Of a stretch of DNA of 5,933 nucleotides, positions 1 through 5,915 are shown piece by piece; the first letter of the stretch is position 1, and the number at the start of each line of letters is the position of its first letter. This DNA is from an uncultured Collinsella sp. (GTDB lineage: Bacteria > Actinomycetota > Coriobacteriia > Coriobacteriales > Coriobacteriaceae), in contig CAAFMM010000111.1 in assembly GCA_900764025.1 (NCBI GenBank), positions 1 through 5,933 of the forward strand. Direction: 5' to 3'. A program made the position numbers and the translations under genes. The notes below the pieces were generated by a model. The model made no database searches and was not told where the DNA came from. It saw only the letters and a list, made by a program, of their open reading frames with translations.

Positions 1-196
1 GCCTAAGCTCATGTTCAACGCTGACGGCATGACGCTTGACGAGTATCATCGTGACGATTTACTCGCAAGCCTTACCAGTCGCGGCGCCGAGGTTCATGTG
101 GTGTCGACCATGCCGCATGAGCTGCTCGATACCCTGGAGCATATCCTTGGCATTATGCCCGCGCACTCTAACATTTCCACTGACCCTACCCATTAA
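1..196 (+). CDS. C-terminal fragment of a probable DUF512-family protein
   Basis: This reading frame is open from the left edge (codons start at base 2) and ends at TAA 194-196, so only about the last 64 residues are visible. The tail reads as a K-L-M-F stretch, then MTLDEY, a stretch around L-L-A-S-L, VHVV, and a final helix around ELLDTL. This resembles the end of DUF512 proteins, where a conserved 'FLDDMT' stretch is followed by a short beta strand and a last helix; the exact FLDD residues are not kept here. DUF512 proteins carry an N-terminal PDZ-like part and radical-SAM-like features, and their function is poorly defined. The position directly upstream of der agrees, since DUF512-der-plsY-gpsA is a recurring order. 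ATG at 11 is not a believable start: no ribosome binding site precedes it and the frame is open upstream. The family call is moderate; a coding tail is near certain. Confidence 0.6.
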   Translation, partial: PKLMFNADGMTLDEYHRDDLLASLTSRGAEVHVVSTMPHELLDTLEHILGIMPAHSNISTDPTH

Positions 197-201
197 AGGA
201 G
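195..201 (+). promoter_or_regulatory. Ribosome binding site for der
   Basis: AAAGGAG lies five bases before ATG 207 and overlaps the TAA stop of the upstream gene. It fixes the der start at 207 and rules out the in-frame ATG at 36, which would add 57 residues lying out of frame over the upstream gene. Confidence 0.8.
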
Positions 202-206
202 TGCAG

Positions 207-1541
207 ATGAAACCTATCGTCGCCGTCGTCGGACGCCCCAACGTGGGCAAGTCCACGCTCGTTAACCGCCTGGCCCAGACCTCGGACGCCATCGTCCATG
301 AGTCCCGCGGCGTCACGCGCGACCGCTCGTACCACACGGCCGATTGGAACGGCCGCGAGTTCACCATCGTCGACACGGGCGGCATCGAACCGCTCAAGAG
401 CGATGACGTCTTCGCCACGTCCATTCGCGACCAGGCCCTCGCCGCCGCCGAGGAAGCCGCCGTCATCCTGTTTGTGGTCGACGGCCGCACCGGCGTCACC
501 GAGGAGGACGAGTCGGTCGCCCGCATGCTCAAGCGCTGCGACAAGCCGGTCTTTCTGCTGGTGAACAAGCTCGACAACCCCGATCGCGAAAACGACAGCA
601 TCTGGGAGTTCTATTCGCTCGGCATCGGTGAACCCACGCCGCTCTCGGCCCTGCATGGTCATGGCACGGGCGACCTGCTCGACGATATCGTGGCCCTGCT
701 TCCGGAGGAAGAGGACGAGGTCGCCGATGAGTTCCCCGACGCGCTGAACGTCGCCATCATCGGCCGCCCCAACGCCGGTAAGTCCTCGCTGTTCAACCGC
801 ATCCTGGGCGCCGACCGCTCTATCGTGTCCAACATTGCCGGCACGACGCGCGACGCCATCGACACAGTCGTGGAGCGCAACGGCAAGCACTACCGCATGG
901 TCGACACCGCGGGCATTCGCAAGAAGAGCACCGTGTACGAAAACATCGAGTACTACTCCATGGTTCGCGGCCTGCGCGCCATCGACCGCGCCGACGTGGC
1001 GCTGCTCGTCGTCGACGCCTCTGTGGGCGTTACCGAGCAGGACCAGAAGGTCATGGGTCTTGCCATCGAGCGCGGATGCGCCATCGTTGTGCTGCTCAAC
1101 AAGTGGGATCTGCTCGACGACGACCGTAAGCGCGAGGCCTGCATGGAGACCATCGACCGCCGTCTGGGCGTCATGGCTCCCTGGGCCCAGTACCTGCGCA
1201 TCTCTGCCCTGACCGGCCGCAGCGTCGAGAAGATCTGGGCGATGGTCGACGCCGCCGAGAAGACGCGCTCGCAAAAGATCAGCACCTCGCGCCTCAACAC
1301 GTTCCTCACCGACCTGCGCGAGTTCGGTCATACCGTGGTGGACGGCAAGCGCCGCCTGCGCATGCACTACGTGACCCAGACGGGCGTCAACCCGCCGACG
1401 TTCACGTTCTTCGTCAACCACAGCGATCTGGTCAACGACACCTATCAGCGCTACGTCGAGAACCGCATGCGCTCGACCTTCGACTTTGCCGGCACGCCTA
1501 TTCGACTCTTCTTTAGGAAGAAGGAGCAAAAGGATGCATAA
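207..1541 (+). CDS. der: Der (EngA), double-GTPase ribosome assembly factor
   Basis: Der is a cytoplasmic GTPase that binds the 50S subunit and is needed for late large-subunit assembly. The 444-residue product shows the family's diagnostic two tandem G domains and KH-like end. In domain 1 the P-loop GRPNVGKS is at residues 9-16, the switch I motif RGVTRD at 34-39, DTGG at 56-59, NKLD at 120-123 and SAL at 147-149. In domain 2 the P-loop GRPNAGKS is at 186-193, DTAG at 233-236, NKWD at 298-301 and SAL at 333-335. An acidic linker (about 166-178) joins them, and a basic KH-like domain (about 355-444) contains PPTF, ENRMR and GTPIRLF. All nucleotide-binding motifs are intact. Length fits the family (roughly 436-490). 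ATG 207 is chosen because of AAAGGAG five bases upstream and because the protein then begins just before the first beta strand. Its end overlaps plsY by 8 bases. Confidence 0.97.
   Translation: MKPIVAVVGRPNVGKSTLVNRLAQTSDAIVHESRGVTRDRSYHTADWNGREFTIVDTGGIEPLKSDDVFATSIRDQALAAAEEAAVILFVVDGRTGVTEEDESVARMLKRCDKPVFLLVNKLDNPDRENDSIWEFYSLGIGEPTPLSALHGHGTGDLLDDIVALLPEEEDEVADEFPDALNVAIIGRPNAGKSSLFNRILGADRSIVSNIAGTTRDAIDTVVERNGKHYRMVDTAGIRKKSTVYENIEYYSMVRGLRAIDRADVALLVVDASVGVTEQDQKVMGLAIERGCAIVVLLNKWDLLDDDRKREACMETIDRRLGVMAPWAQYLRISALTGRSVEKIWAMVDAAEKTRSQKISTSRLNTFLTDLREFGHTVVDGKRRLRMHYVTQTGVNPPTFTFFVNHSDLVNDTYQRYVENRMRSTFDFAGTPIRLFFRKKEQKDA
1521..1526 (+). promoter_or_regulatory. Ribosome binding site for plsY, inside der
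   Basis: AAGGAG lies seven bases before ATG 1534, within the codons for the lysine-rich C-terminus of Der. It supports 1534 over the in-frame ATG at 1486, which would add 16 mostly polar and basic residues ahead of the first membrane helix. Confidence 0.75.
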
Positions 1542-2217
1542 TCCGATTCTTCTGACCGCCATCTGCGCCGTGGTCTCGTTCTTTATCGGGGCGATTCCGT
1601 TTGGTCTGATCCTGGGCCGCGTGTTCAACCACACCGACATTCGCAAGGCGGGCTCCGGCAACATCGGCACCACCAACGCACTGCGCGTGGCCGGCCCCAA
1701 GGTGGCCGCACTCACGCTGCTGCTCGACTGCCTTAAGGGCGCCATCTGCGTTGTCATCGCCCGTCCGCTCATCGCGAGCGTGGGCTATGGCTTTCCGCCG
1801 AACATTATGGCGCCTGGAGCCCCCGGCGACTGGATGCTCGGCGTCATTTGCCTGGCAGCCGTGTGGGGACACATCTTCTCGCCCTACCTCAACTTCCATG
1901 GTGGCAAGGGTATCGCCGTTGGTTTGGGCGTGATCCTCGCCTGGTACTGGCCTATTGGCCTGTCGCTGCTGGGCATGTTTATCGTGGCCGTCGCCATCAC
2001 CAAGTATGTATCGGTGGGCTCGCTTGCCGCAGCTATCGGTCTTCCCATCGCCGCATGCGCGGTCTTTCCGTACAGCAGCCTGGGCCTCAAGTTCTGCATG
2101 GCGATGATCGGCATCACCGTGGTGTGGGCCCATCGCTCGAATATCCAAAAGCTCATGGCCGGTAAGGAGTCCAAGCTCTCGTTTACCAAGCGCGTCACCG
2201 AGCCCGACGATAAGTAG
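1534..2217 (+). CDS. plsY: PlsY, acyl-phosphate:glycerol-3-phosphate acyltransferase
   Basis: PlsY is an integral membrane enzyme that transfers an acyl group from acyl phosphate (made by PlsX) to sn-glycerol-3-phosphate. This gives lysophosphatidic acid, the first committed step of phospholipid synthesis in most bacteria. The 227-residue product is strongly hydrophobic, with likely helices near 4-29, 56-78, 98-116, 127-157 (probably two), 162-180 and 183-199. The three family motifs are present: motif 1 GSGNIGTTN at residues 40-48, motif 2 HGGKGIA at 122-128, and motif 3 HRSNIQKLMAGKE at 200-212. Motif 2 has His where many homologues have Lys before GGKG. Length is near the usual 200-220. 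The start overlaps the end of der by 8 bases, suggesting translational coupling. The next gene, gpsA, makes its substrate. Confidence 0.95.
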   Translation: MHNPILLTAICAVVSFFIGAIPFGLILGRVFNHTDIRKAGSGNIGTTNALRVAGPKVAALTLLLDCLKGAICVVIARPLIASVGYGFPPNIMAPGAPGDWMLGVICLAAVWGHIFSPYLNFHGGKGIAVGLGVILAWYWPIGLSLLGMFIVAVAITKYVSVGSLAAAIGLPIAACAVFPYSSLGLKFCMAMIGITVVWAHRSNIQKLMAGKESKLSFTKRVTEPDDK

Positions 2218-2220
2218 GAG
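2216..2220 (+). promoter_or_regulatory. Ribosome binding site for gpsA
   Basis: AGGAG overlaps the TAG stop of plsY and lies six bases before ATG 2227. The resulting N-terminus runs straight into the dinucleotide-binding strand, as expected for GpsA. Confidence 0.8.
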
Positions 2221-2226
2221 AGAGTC

Positions 2227-3234
2227 ATGAATGTTGCGCTGATTGGCTCCGGCTCCTGGGGAACCGCCGTCGCCGGCCTCGCCGCCGCGCGAGCCGAGCG
2301 CGTGACCATGTGGGCCCACAGCGAGCAGACGGCCGCCGGCATCAATGGCGAGCACCGCAACCCCCGCTACCTTGTGGGCTACGAGCTGCCCGGCAACGTC
2401 TTCGCCACGACGGAGCTGGTGCAGGCACTCGACGGCGCCGAGGCCATCATCTTTGCCGTTCCTTCGACGCACCTTCGCAGCGTGTGCCACCAGGCCGCGC
2501 CCTTTATCGCCGCCGATACCCCGGTGCTCTGCCTCACCAAGGGCATTGAGCCCGAGTCCGGCCTGCTCATGAGCGAGGTCATCGCCAGCGAGATCGGCAA
2601 CGAGGCGCGCGTGGCGGCCCTCTCGGGCCCCAACCATGCCGAGGAGATTTGCCGCGGCGGACTTTCTGCCGCCGTCATCGCCAGCGAATATCCGCAGATA
2701 GGGGAGGCCTTTAAGGACCTGCTCCTGTCCACGGCCTTCCGCATCTACCTGTCGCAGGACATGACCGGTGTCGAGGTCTGCGGCGCCATGAAAAATGTCA
2801 TCGCCATCGTGTGCGGCATCTCCGCCGGCACCGGCGCGGGCGACAACACGCTCGCCCTCATCATGACGCGCGGCCTAGCCGAGATCAGCCGTCTGGTGCA
2901 CGCCCGCGGCGGTCAAGCTATGACCTGCATGGGACTTGCCGGCATGGGAGACCTCATTGCCACCTGTACCTCGGAGCATTCGCGCAACCGCACCTTTGGC
3001 TACGAGTTTGCCCACGGCGTTTCGCTCGACGAGTACCAGACGCGCACGCATATGGTTGTCGAGGGCGCCGTCGCGGCCCGCAGCGTCAGCGAACTTGCCC
3101 GTTCACTGGGCGTAGACATTCCGCTCACCTTTGCCGTGGAGCAAACGCTCTACAACGGTGTTACTTTGGATAGGGCACTCGAGATTCTTACCGACCGCGT
3201 CCCCTCTCAAGAGTTCTACGGACTCACCGACTAG
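2227..3234 (+). CDS. gpsA: GpsA, NAD(P)-dependent glycerol-3-phosphate dehydrogenase
   Basis: This cytoplasmic enzyme reduces dihydroxyacetone phosphate to sn-glycerol-3-phosphate with NADH or NADPH and so supplies the glycerol backbone for PlsY, encoded just upstream. The 335-residue length is typical. The N-terminal Rossmann domain opens with the motif GSGSWGT at residues 7-13. The substrate-site stretch GPNHAEEI begins at 134 (many relatives have GPS; the Asn variant is, from memory, common in actinobacteria). The catalytic lysine is K189 in CGAMKNVIAI. The C-terminal helical domain carries GMGDLIATCTSEHSRNR from G239, including the conserved GD pair (241-242), R253 and N254. Nothing is truncated or missing. 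It sits 9 bases after plsY and 18 bases before rpe, in the same transcription unit by spacing. Confidence 0.97.
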   Translation: MNVALIGSGSWGTAVAGLAAARAERVTMWAHSEQTAAGINGEHRNPRYLVGYELPGNVFATTELVQALDGAEAIIFAVPSTHLRSVCHQAAPFIAADTPVLCLTKGIEPESGLLMSEVIASEIGNEARVAALSGPNHAEEICRGGLSAAVIASEYPQIGEAFKDLLLSTAFRIYLSQDMTGVEVCGAMKNVIAIVCGISAGTGAGDNTLALIMTRGLAEISRLVHARGGQAMTCMGLAGMGDLIATCTSEHSRNRTFGYEFAHGVSLDEYQTRTHMVVEGAVAARSVSELARSLGVDIPLTFAVEQTLYNGVTLDRALEILTDRVPSQEFYGLTD

Positions 3235-3237
3235 CGC

Positions 3238-3244
3238 AGAAAGG
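3238..3244 (+). promoter_or_regulatory. Ribosome binding site for rpe
   Basis: AGAAAGG lies eight bases before ATG 3253, in the 18-base gap after gpsA. It is weaker than the GGAG sites of neighbouring genes. The gap is too short to hold a promoter or terminator. Confidence 0.6.
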
Positions 3245-3252
3245 CTACTACC

Positions 3253-3924
3253 ATGGGTTCCATCAAAATCGCTCCGTCCGTCCTTTCGGCCGACATGGCC
3301 AACCTCAAGGGCGAGCTCGACAAAATCGCCGGCGCCGACTTTGTGCACTTCGACGTTATGGACGGTCACTTTACCGGCAACCTCACCTTTGGCGTTGACA
3401 TCCTTAAGGCCGTCAAGCGCTCCACCGATGTGCCGGTCGACGCGCACCTGATGGTGTCGAACCCCGACGAGACGGTCGATTGGTACGCCGACGCCGGTGC
3501 CGACATGATCACCGTGCACTACGAGGCCTCCACGCACCTGCACCGCACGCTCACGCATCTGCAGCAGCGCGGCGTCAAGGCCGGTGTGGTGCTCAACCCC
3601 GCCACGCCCGTCTGCGTGCTCGATAGCATCATCGACATTGTTGACATGGTGCTGCTCATGAGCGTGAACCCCGGCTTTGGCGGCCAGAGCTTTATCCCCG
3701 GCACCATCGCCAAACTGCACGAGCTCAAGGCCATGTGTGAGCGCCACGGCGTGTCGCCCATGATCGAGGTCGACGGCGGCATCTCTTCCAAAAACATCGC
3801 CGAGGTCGTTAAGGCCGGTGCCGATGTTCTGGTGGCCGGCTCCGCCGTATTTAAGTCCGAAGATCCCGCTGCCGAGGTTGCGCTGCTGCAGAAGCTGGGC
3901 AACGAGGCCGCACAGGAGGCATAA
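3253..3924 (+). CDS. rpe: Ribulose-phosphate 3-epimerase
   Basis: Rpe interconverts D-ribulose 5-phosphate and D-xylulose 5-phosphate in the pentose phosphate pathway, in the cytoplasm. The 223-residue product is a complete single-domain TIM barrel of normal length. The start motif IAPSVLSAD is at residues 6-14. The expected metal ligands are all in place: H32 and D34 in HFDVMDGHF, H65 in DAHLMVSNPD, and D174 in IEVDGGI. D34 and D174 are also the two acid/base residues of the family. The phosphate- and loop-forming stretch SVNPGFGGQSF includes N139 to Q145, and VAGSAVF lies near the C-terminus. No other pentose phosphate gene is visible nearby, so its place here probably reflects growth-linked co-expression. 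Allulose-6-phosphate epimerase is a relative with the same fold, but the motifs fit Rpe well. Confidence 0.95.
   Translation: MGSIKIAPSVLSADMANLKGELDKIAGADFVHFDVMDGHFTGNLTFGVDILKAVKRSTDVPVDAHLMVSNPDETVDWYADAGADMITVHYEASTHLHRTLTHLQQRGVKAGVVLNPATPVCVLDSIIDIVDMVLLMSVNPGFGGQSFIPGTIAKLHELKAMCERHGVSPMIEVDGGISSKNIAEVVKAGADVLVAGSAVFKSEDPAAEVALLQKLGNEAAQEA
3914..3919 (+). promoter_or_regulatory. Ribosome binding site for the cysteine desulfurase gene
   Basis: AGGAGG is a full-strength Shine-Dalgarno core inside the last codons of rpe, eleven bases before ATG 3931. The spacing is slightly long. No better start is visible: GTG 3958 has no site and would remove part of the conserved N-terminus. Confidence 0.65.
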
Positions 3925-3930
3925 ACCCTT

Positions 3931-5109
3931 ATGACCGCAGGTCAAAACCGCATACCCGTGAATCTTGACTACGCCGCCTCGACGCCCATGCGCGCCGAGG
4001 CGCTCCTTGCGCAGCGCGAGTACGACGACAGCGAGCTTGCCGGCGTCAACCCCAACTCGCTGCACTCGCTCGGCCGCAAGGCTGCCGCGCGTCTGGAGGT
4101 TGCACGTCGCGAGATCGCCCGCAGCTTTGGCGCGCGCGTTCGCCCGTCTGAGATTGTTCTGACCAACGGCGGCACCGAAGCCAACCAGCTGGCGCTACTC
4201 GGTCTTGCCGAGGGTGCACGTCAGCGCGACCGTAAGCGTAACCGCGTGATCGTATCTGCCATCGAGCACGATTCGATTCTGGACAACCTGCCGCTGCTGC
4301 GTGCCGCAGGCTTTAGCGTCGACCTGGTGCAGCCCTGCCGCATGGGCTACATTGAGCCTGCCACGCTTGTCGAGCTACTAGGCGACGACGTGGCGCTCGT
4401 GAGCATCATGGTTGCCAACAACGAGACCGGCGTGGTACAGCCTATCCGCGAGCTTGCCGCGGCCGCGCATACCGTGGGCGCTCTGTTCCACACCGATGCC
4501 ATCCAGGGCTATCTGCACATTCCGCTCGATGCCGCCGAGCTGGGCGTCGATGCCATGTCCGTCGCCGCCCACAAAATTGGCGGTCCCGTGGCATCCGGCG
4601 CGCTTTACGTTAAGACCCGCACGCCGCTGCGCCCCCGCATCTTTGGCGGCGGACAGGAAGCCGGACGTCGCGCCGGCACGCAGGACCTGCGCACGCAGCT
4701 GGCCTTTGCCGCTGCCGCCCGCACGCTGGCTCCCCATGTGGCTCAGGAGCGCGAGAAGCTGCAAACCCTTTCCAACAAGCTCTACGCCATGCTTACGGCC
4801 CATCCGCGCATTCACGCCACCATGGGCGACTATGCGCATGCCGACCGTCTGCCCGGCATGGTGTCGATCTACATTGACAGCATGGACTCCGAGGAGCTCA
4901 TCATCAAGCTCGACGCCGCCGGCTTCGAGGTATCGGCAGGCTCGGCGTGCTCGAGCGGCAGCATGGACCCGAGCCATGTTTTGAGCGCGATGGGCATCGG
5001 TCGCGAGCAGGCATTGGGCGCTCTGCGTATCTCGTTTGATGACCGTGTGAACCCTGCCGACCTGGACGACTTTGCCCAGACGCTGCTCTCGATCGTGGGT
5101 GCCGCATGA
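3931..5109 (+). CDS. Cysteine desulfurase, group I (NifS/IscS type)
   Basis: This PLP enzyme removes sulfur from L-cysteine, giving alanine and an enzyme-bound persulfide for Fe-S cluster assembly or tRNA thiolation. The 392-residue product has the full fold-type I set: LDYAASTP near the N-terminus, NPNSLHSLGRKA, the cofactor-phosphate loop TNGGTEAN at 78-85, H113 in AIEHDSILD (stacks on PLP), and NNETGVVQP. D189 and Q192 are in HTDAIQG, and the Schiff-base lysine is K215 in AAHKIGG. The persulfide cysteine is C340 in SAGSACSSGS. That loop sequence and its position mark the group I class, not SufS. Whether it is the housekeeping IscS, a NifS-like enzyme or a tRNA-thiolation partner cannot be decided, because no iscU, nifU, iscR or mnmA is in view; no symbol is given. 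It ends in an ATGA overlap with the Nif3-family gene. Confidence 0.94.
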   Translation: MTAGQNRIPVNLDYAASTPMRAEALLAQREYDDSELAGVNPNSLHSLGRKAAARLEVARREIARSFGARVRPSEIVLTNGGTEANQLALLGLAEGARQRDRKRNRVIVSAIEHDSILDNLPLLRAAGFSVDLVQPCRMGYIEPATLVELLGDDVALVSIMVANNETGVVQPIRELAAAAHTVGALFHTDAIQGYLHIPLDAAELGVDAMSVAAHKIGGPVASGALYVKTRTPLRPRIFGGGQEAGRRAGTQDLRTQLAFAAAARTLAPHVAQEREKLQTLSNKLYAMLTAHPRIHATMGDYAHADRLPGMVSIYIDSMDSEELIIKLDAAGFEVSAGSACSSGSMDPSHVLSAMGIGREQALGALRISFDDRVNPADLDDFAQTLLSIVGAA

Positions 5110-5915
5110 TCGTCGCCGAGCTTGAACGTGCGCTGCTGGAGCGCTACCCCAAGGCGGACGCCGAGGGCTGGGATCATGTTGGGCTATCTGTGGGAGATCC
5201 CGCTGCAGAGATCACCGGTGTTGCCTGCGCACTCGATGCGACCGAAGCTAATGTTCGCCGCGCCCAAGAAGCCGGCGCAAACGTGCTGCTGACGCATCAT
5301 CCTGTCTATATCAAGGCGCCCGAGGCGTTTTGTCCGTCGGATTCCGCACGCCCCCAGTGCAGCGCAGCGCTGTTTGAGGCCGCCCGCTGCGGCGTGAGCA
5401 TTATCTCGCTCCACACCAATCTGGACCGCTCGCACGAAGCGCGCACCTGCCTGAGCGAGCTGCTGGATGCCGCTCCAGTGAGCTCACTGGAGCACGTGGA
5501 CGACCCCGAGGCCACCGGCCTGGGCACGCTTGCAACGCTCAACGACCCGTGCACGCTGCGTGATCTCGCCAACCGTGCCGCCACGGCCTATGGCAGCGAC
5601 CCGCGTGTGTGGGGCGAAGCCGATCGCCCGTGCCGCACTGTCGCCATTTTGGGCGGCTCCCTGGGCGACTTTGGAGAGCTTGCCATCGCCGCGGGCGCGG
5701 ACGTTGTCGTGACGGGCGAAGCGGGCTACCACGTGGCGCAAGACCTTGCCTTACGCGGGCAGCCGGTGATCTTGCTCGGCCACGACCGCTCCGAGGAGCC
5801 GTTCGTTGATATATTGATGAACTCTGCAGTTGACGCCGGGGTCGACCCCCGTCATGCGATTAAAATACTGAACCCTTGCCAATGGTGGACTGTGACAAAA
5901 GGAGAGAACTTATGA
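5106..5915 (+). CDS. Nif3/YbgI-family dinuclear metal centre protein
   Basis: The product belongs to the DUF34/NIF3 family, whose biochemical role is unsettled. Members are often labelled GTP cyclohydrolase 1 type 2, and a metal-chaperone role has been proposed. The 269-residue length is that of the short form (E. coli YbgI is about 247), without the large inserted domain of B. subtilis YqfO. The N-terminus has EGWDHVGLSVGDP. The metal-site residues are visible: H64 and H65 in LLTHHPV, H103 and D107 in HTNLD, and H226 and E230 in GHDRSEE. TGEAGYH at 203-209 matches the family's TGE..yH. ATG 5106 overlaps the preceding TGA (ATGA) and has no clear Shine-Dalgarno, so translation probably depends on coupling. 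The gene contains a 22-bp palindrome (5472-5493) and ends in a relatively AT-rich stretch with two ATA codons. The family call is firm; the function is not. Confidence 0.93.
   Translation: MIVAELERALLERYPKADAEGWDHVGLSVGDPAAEITGVACALDATEANVRRAQEAGANVLLTHHPVYIKAPEAFCPSDSARPQCSAALFEAARCGVSIISLHTNLDRSHEARTCLSELLDAAPVSSLEHVDDPEATGLGTLATLNDPCTLRDLANRAATAYGSDPRVWGEADRPCRTVAILGGSLGDFGELAIAAGADVVVTGEAGYHVAQDLALRGQPVILLGHDRSEEPFVDILMNSAVDAGVDPRHAIKILNPCQWWTVTKGENL
5472..5493 (+). repeat. Perfect 22-bp palindrome within the nif3-family gene
   Basis: The half-site GCTCCAGTGAG is followed immediately by its exact reverse complement. As RNA it could form a nine-pair stem with a four-base AGCT loop. It lies in frame over residues 123-130 (A-P-V-S-S-L-E-H), between the N-terminal metal-binding half and the middle of the protein. 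It uses GCT, CCA and TCA codons, which look uncommon here. There is no T-run after it, so it is not an intrinsic terminator. Function is unknown and chance is possible. Confidence 0.9.
5899..5904 (+). promoter_or_regulatory. Ribosome binding site for the gene starting at 5912
   Basis: AAGGAG, within a longer A-rich purine run, lies seven bases before ATG 5912. It is encoded inside the last codons of the Nif3-family gene, whose C-terminal residues K-G-E-N-L come from it. It is the main support for a real gene beginning at the right edge. Confidence 0.75.

Noticed and set aside
11..196. A stand-alone 61-residue small protein
   Set aside because: The frame is open to the window edge, no ribosome binding site precedes ATG 11, and the sequence looks like the end of a larger protein.
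36..206. N-terminal extension of Der from ATG 36
   Set aside because: It would overlap the upstream coding tail in another frame and add 57 residues not seen in the family; ATG 207 has a well-placed AAAGGAG.
1486..1533. Upstream ATG for plsY giving 16 extra residues
   Set aside because: The extension is polar and basic, lies over conserved Der codons, and the AAGGAG at 1521-1526 serves ATG 1534.
186..1772. A 528-codon open frame on the minus strand across der and plsY
   Set aside because: It is a shadow of GC-rich codon bias: it lies antisense to a complete Der with every motif intact, spans a gene junction, and its translation is low-complexity (rich in A, V, G, D, H, R) with no recognisable domain.
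2309..2320. 12-bp palindrome TGTGGGCCCACA in gpsA
   Set aside because: About one perfect 12-bp palindrome is expected by chance in a window of this size.
1513..2637. A 374-codon minus-strand frame across plsY and gpsA, and a similar 320-codon one at 3103-4065
   Set aside because: Both are antisense to confident genes, cross gene boundaries and show no domain signature; long antisense frames are expected at this GC content.
4458..4467. 10-bp palindrome CGCGGCCGCG in the cysteine desulfurase gene
   Set aside because: Short and pure GC, as expected from Ala/Arg-rich GC-ending codons.
5832..5853. Intrinsic terminator at the end of the nif3-family gene
   Set aside because: The hairpin is bulged, lies inside the coding sequence and is not followed by a T-run; the next gene follows with an ATGA overlap.
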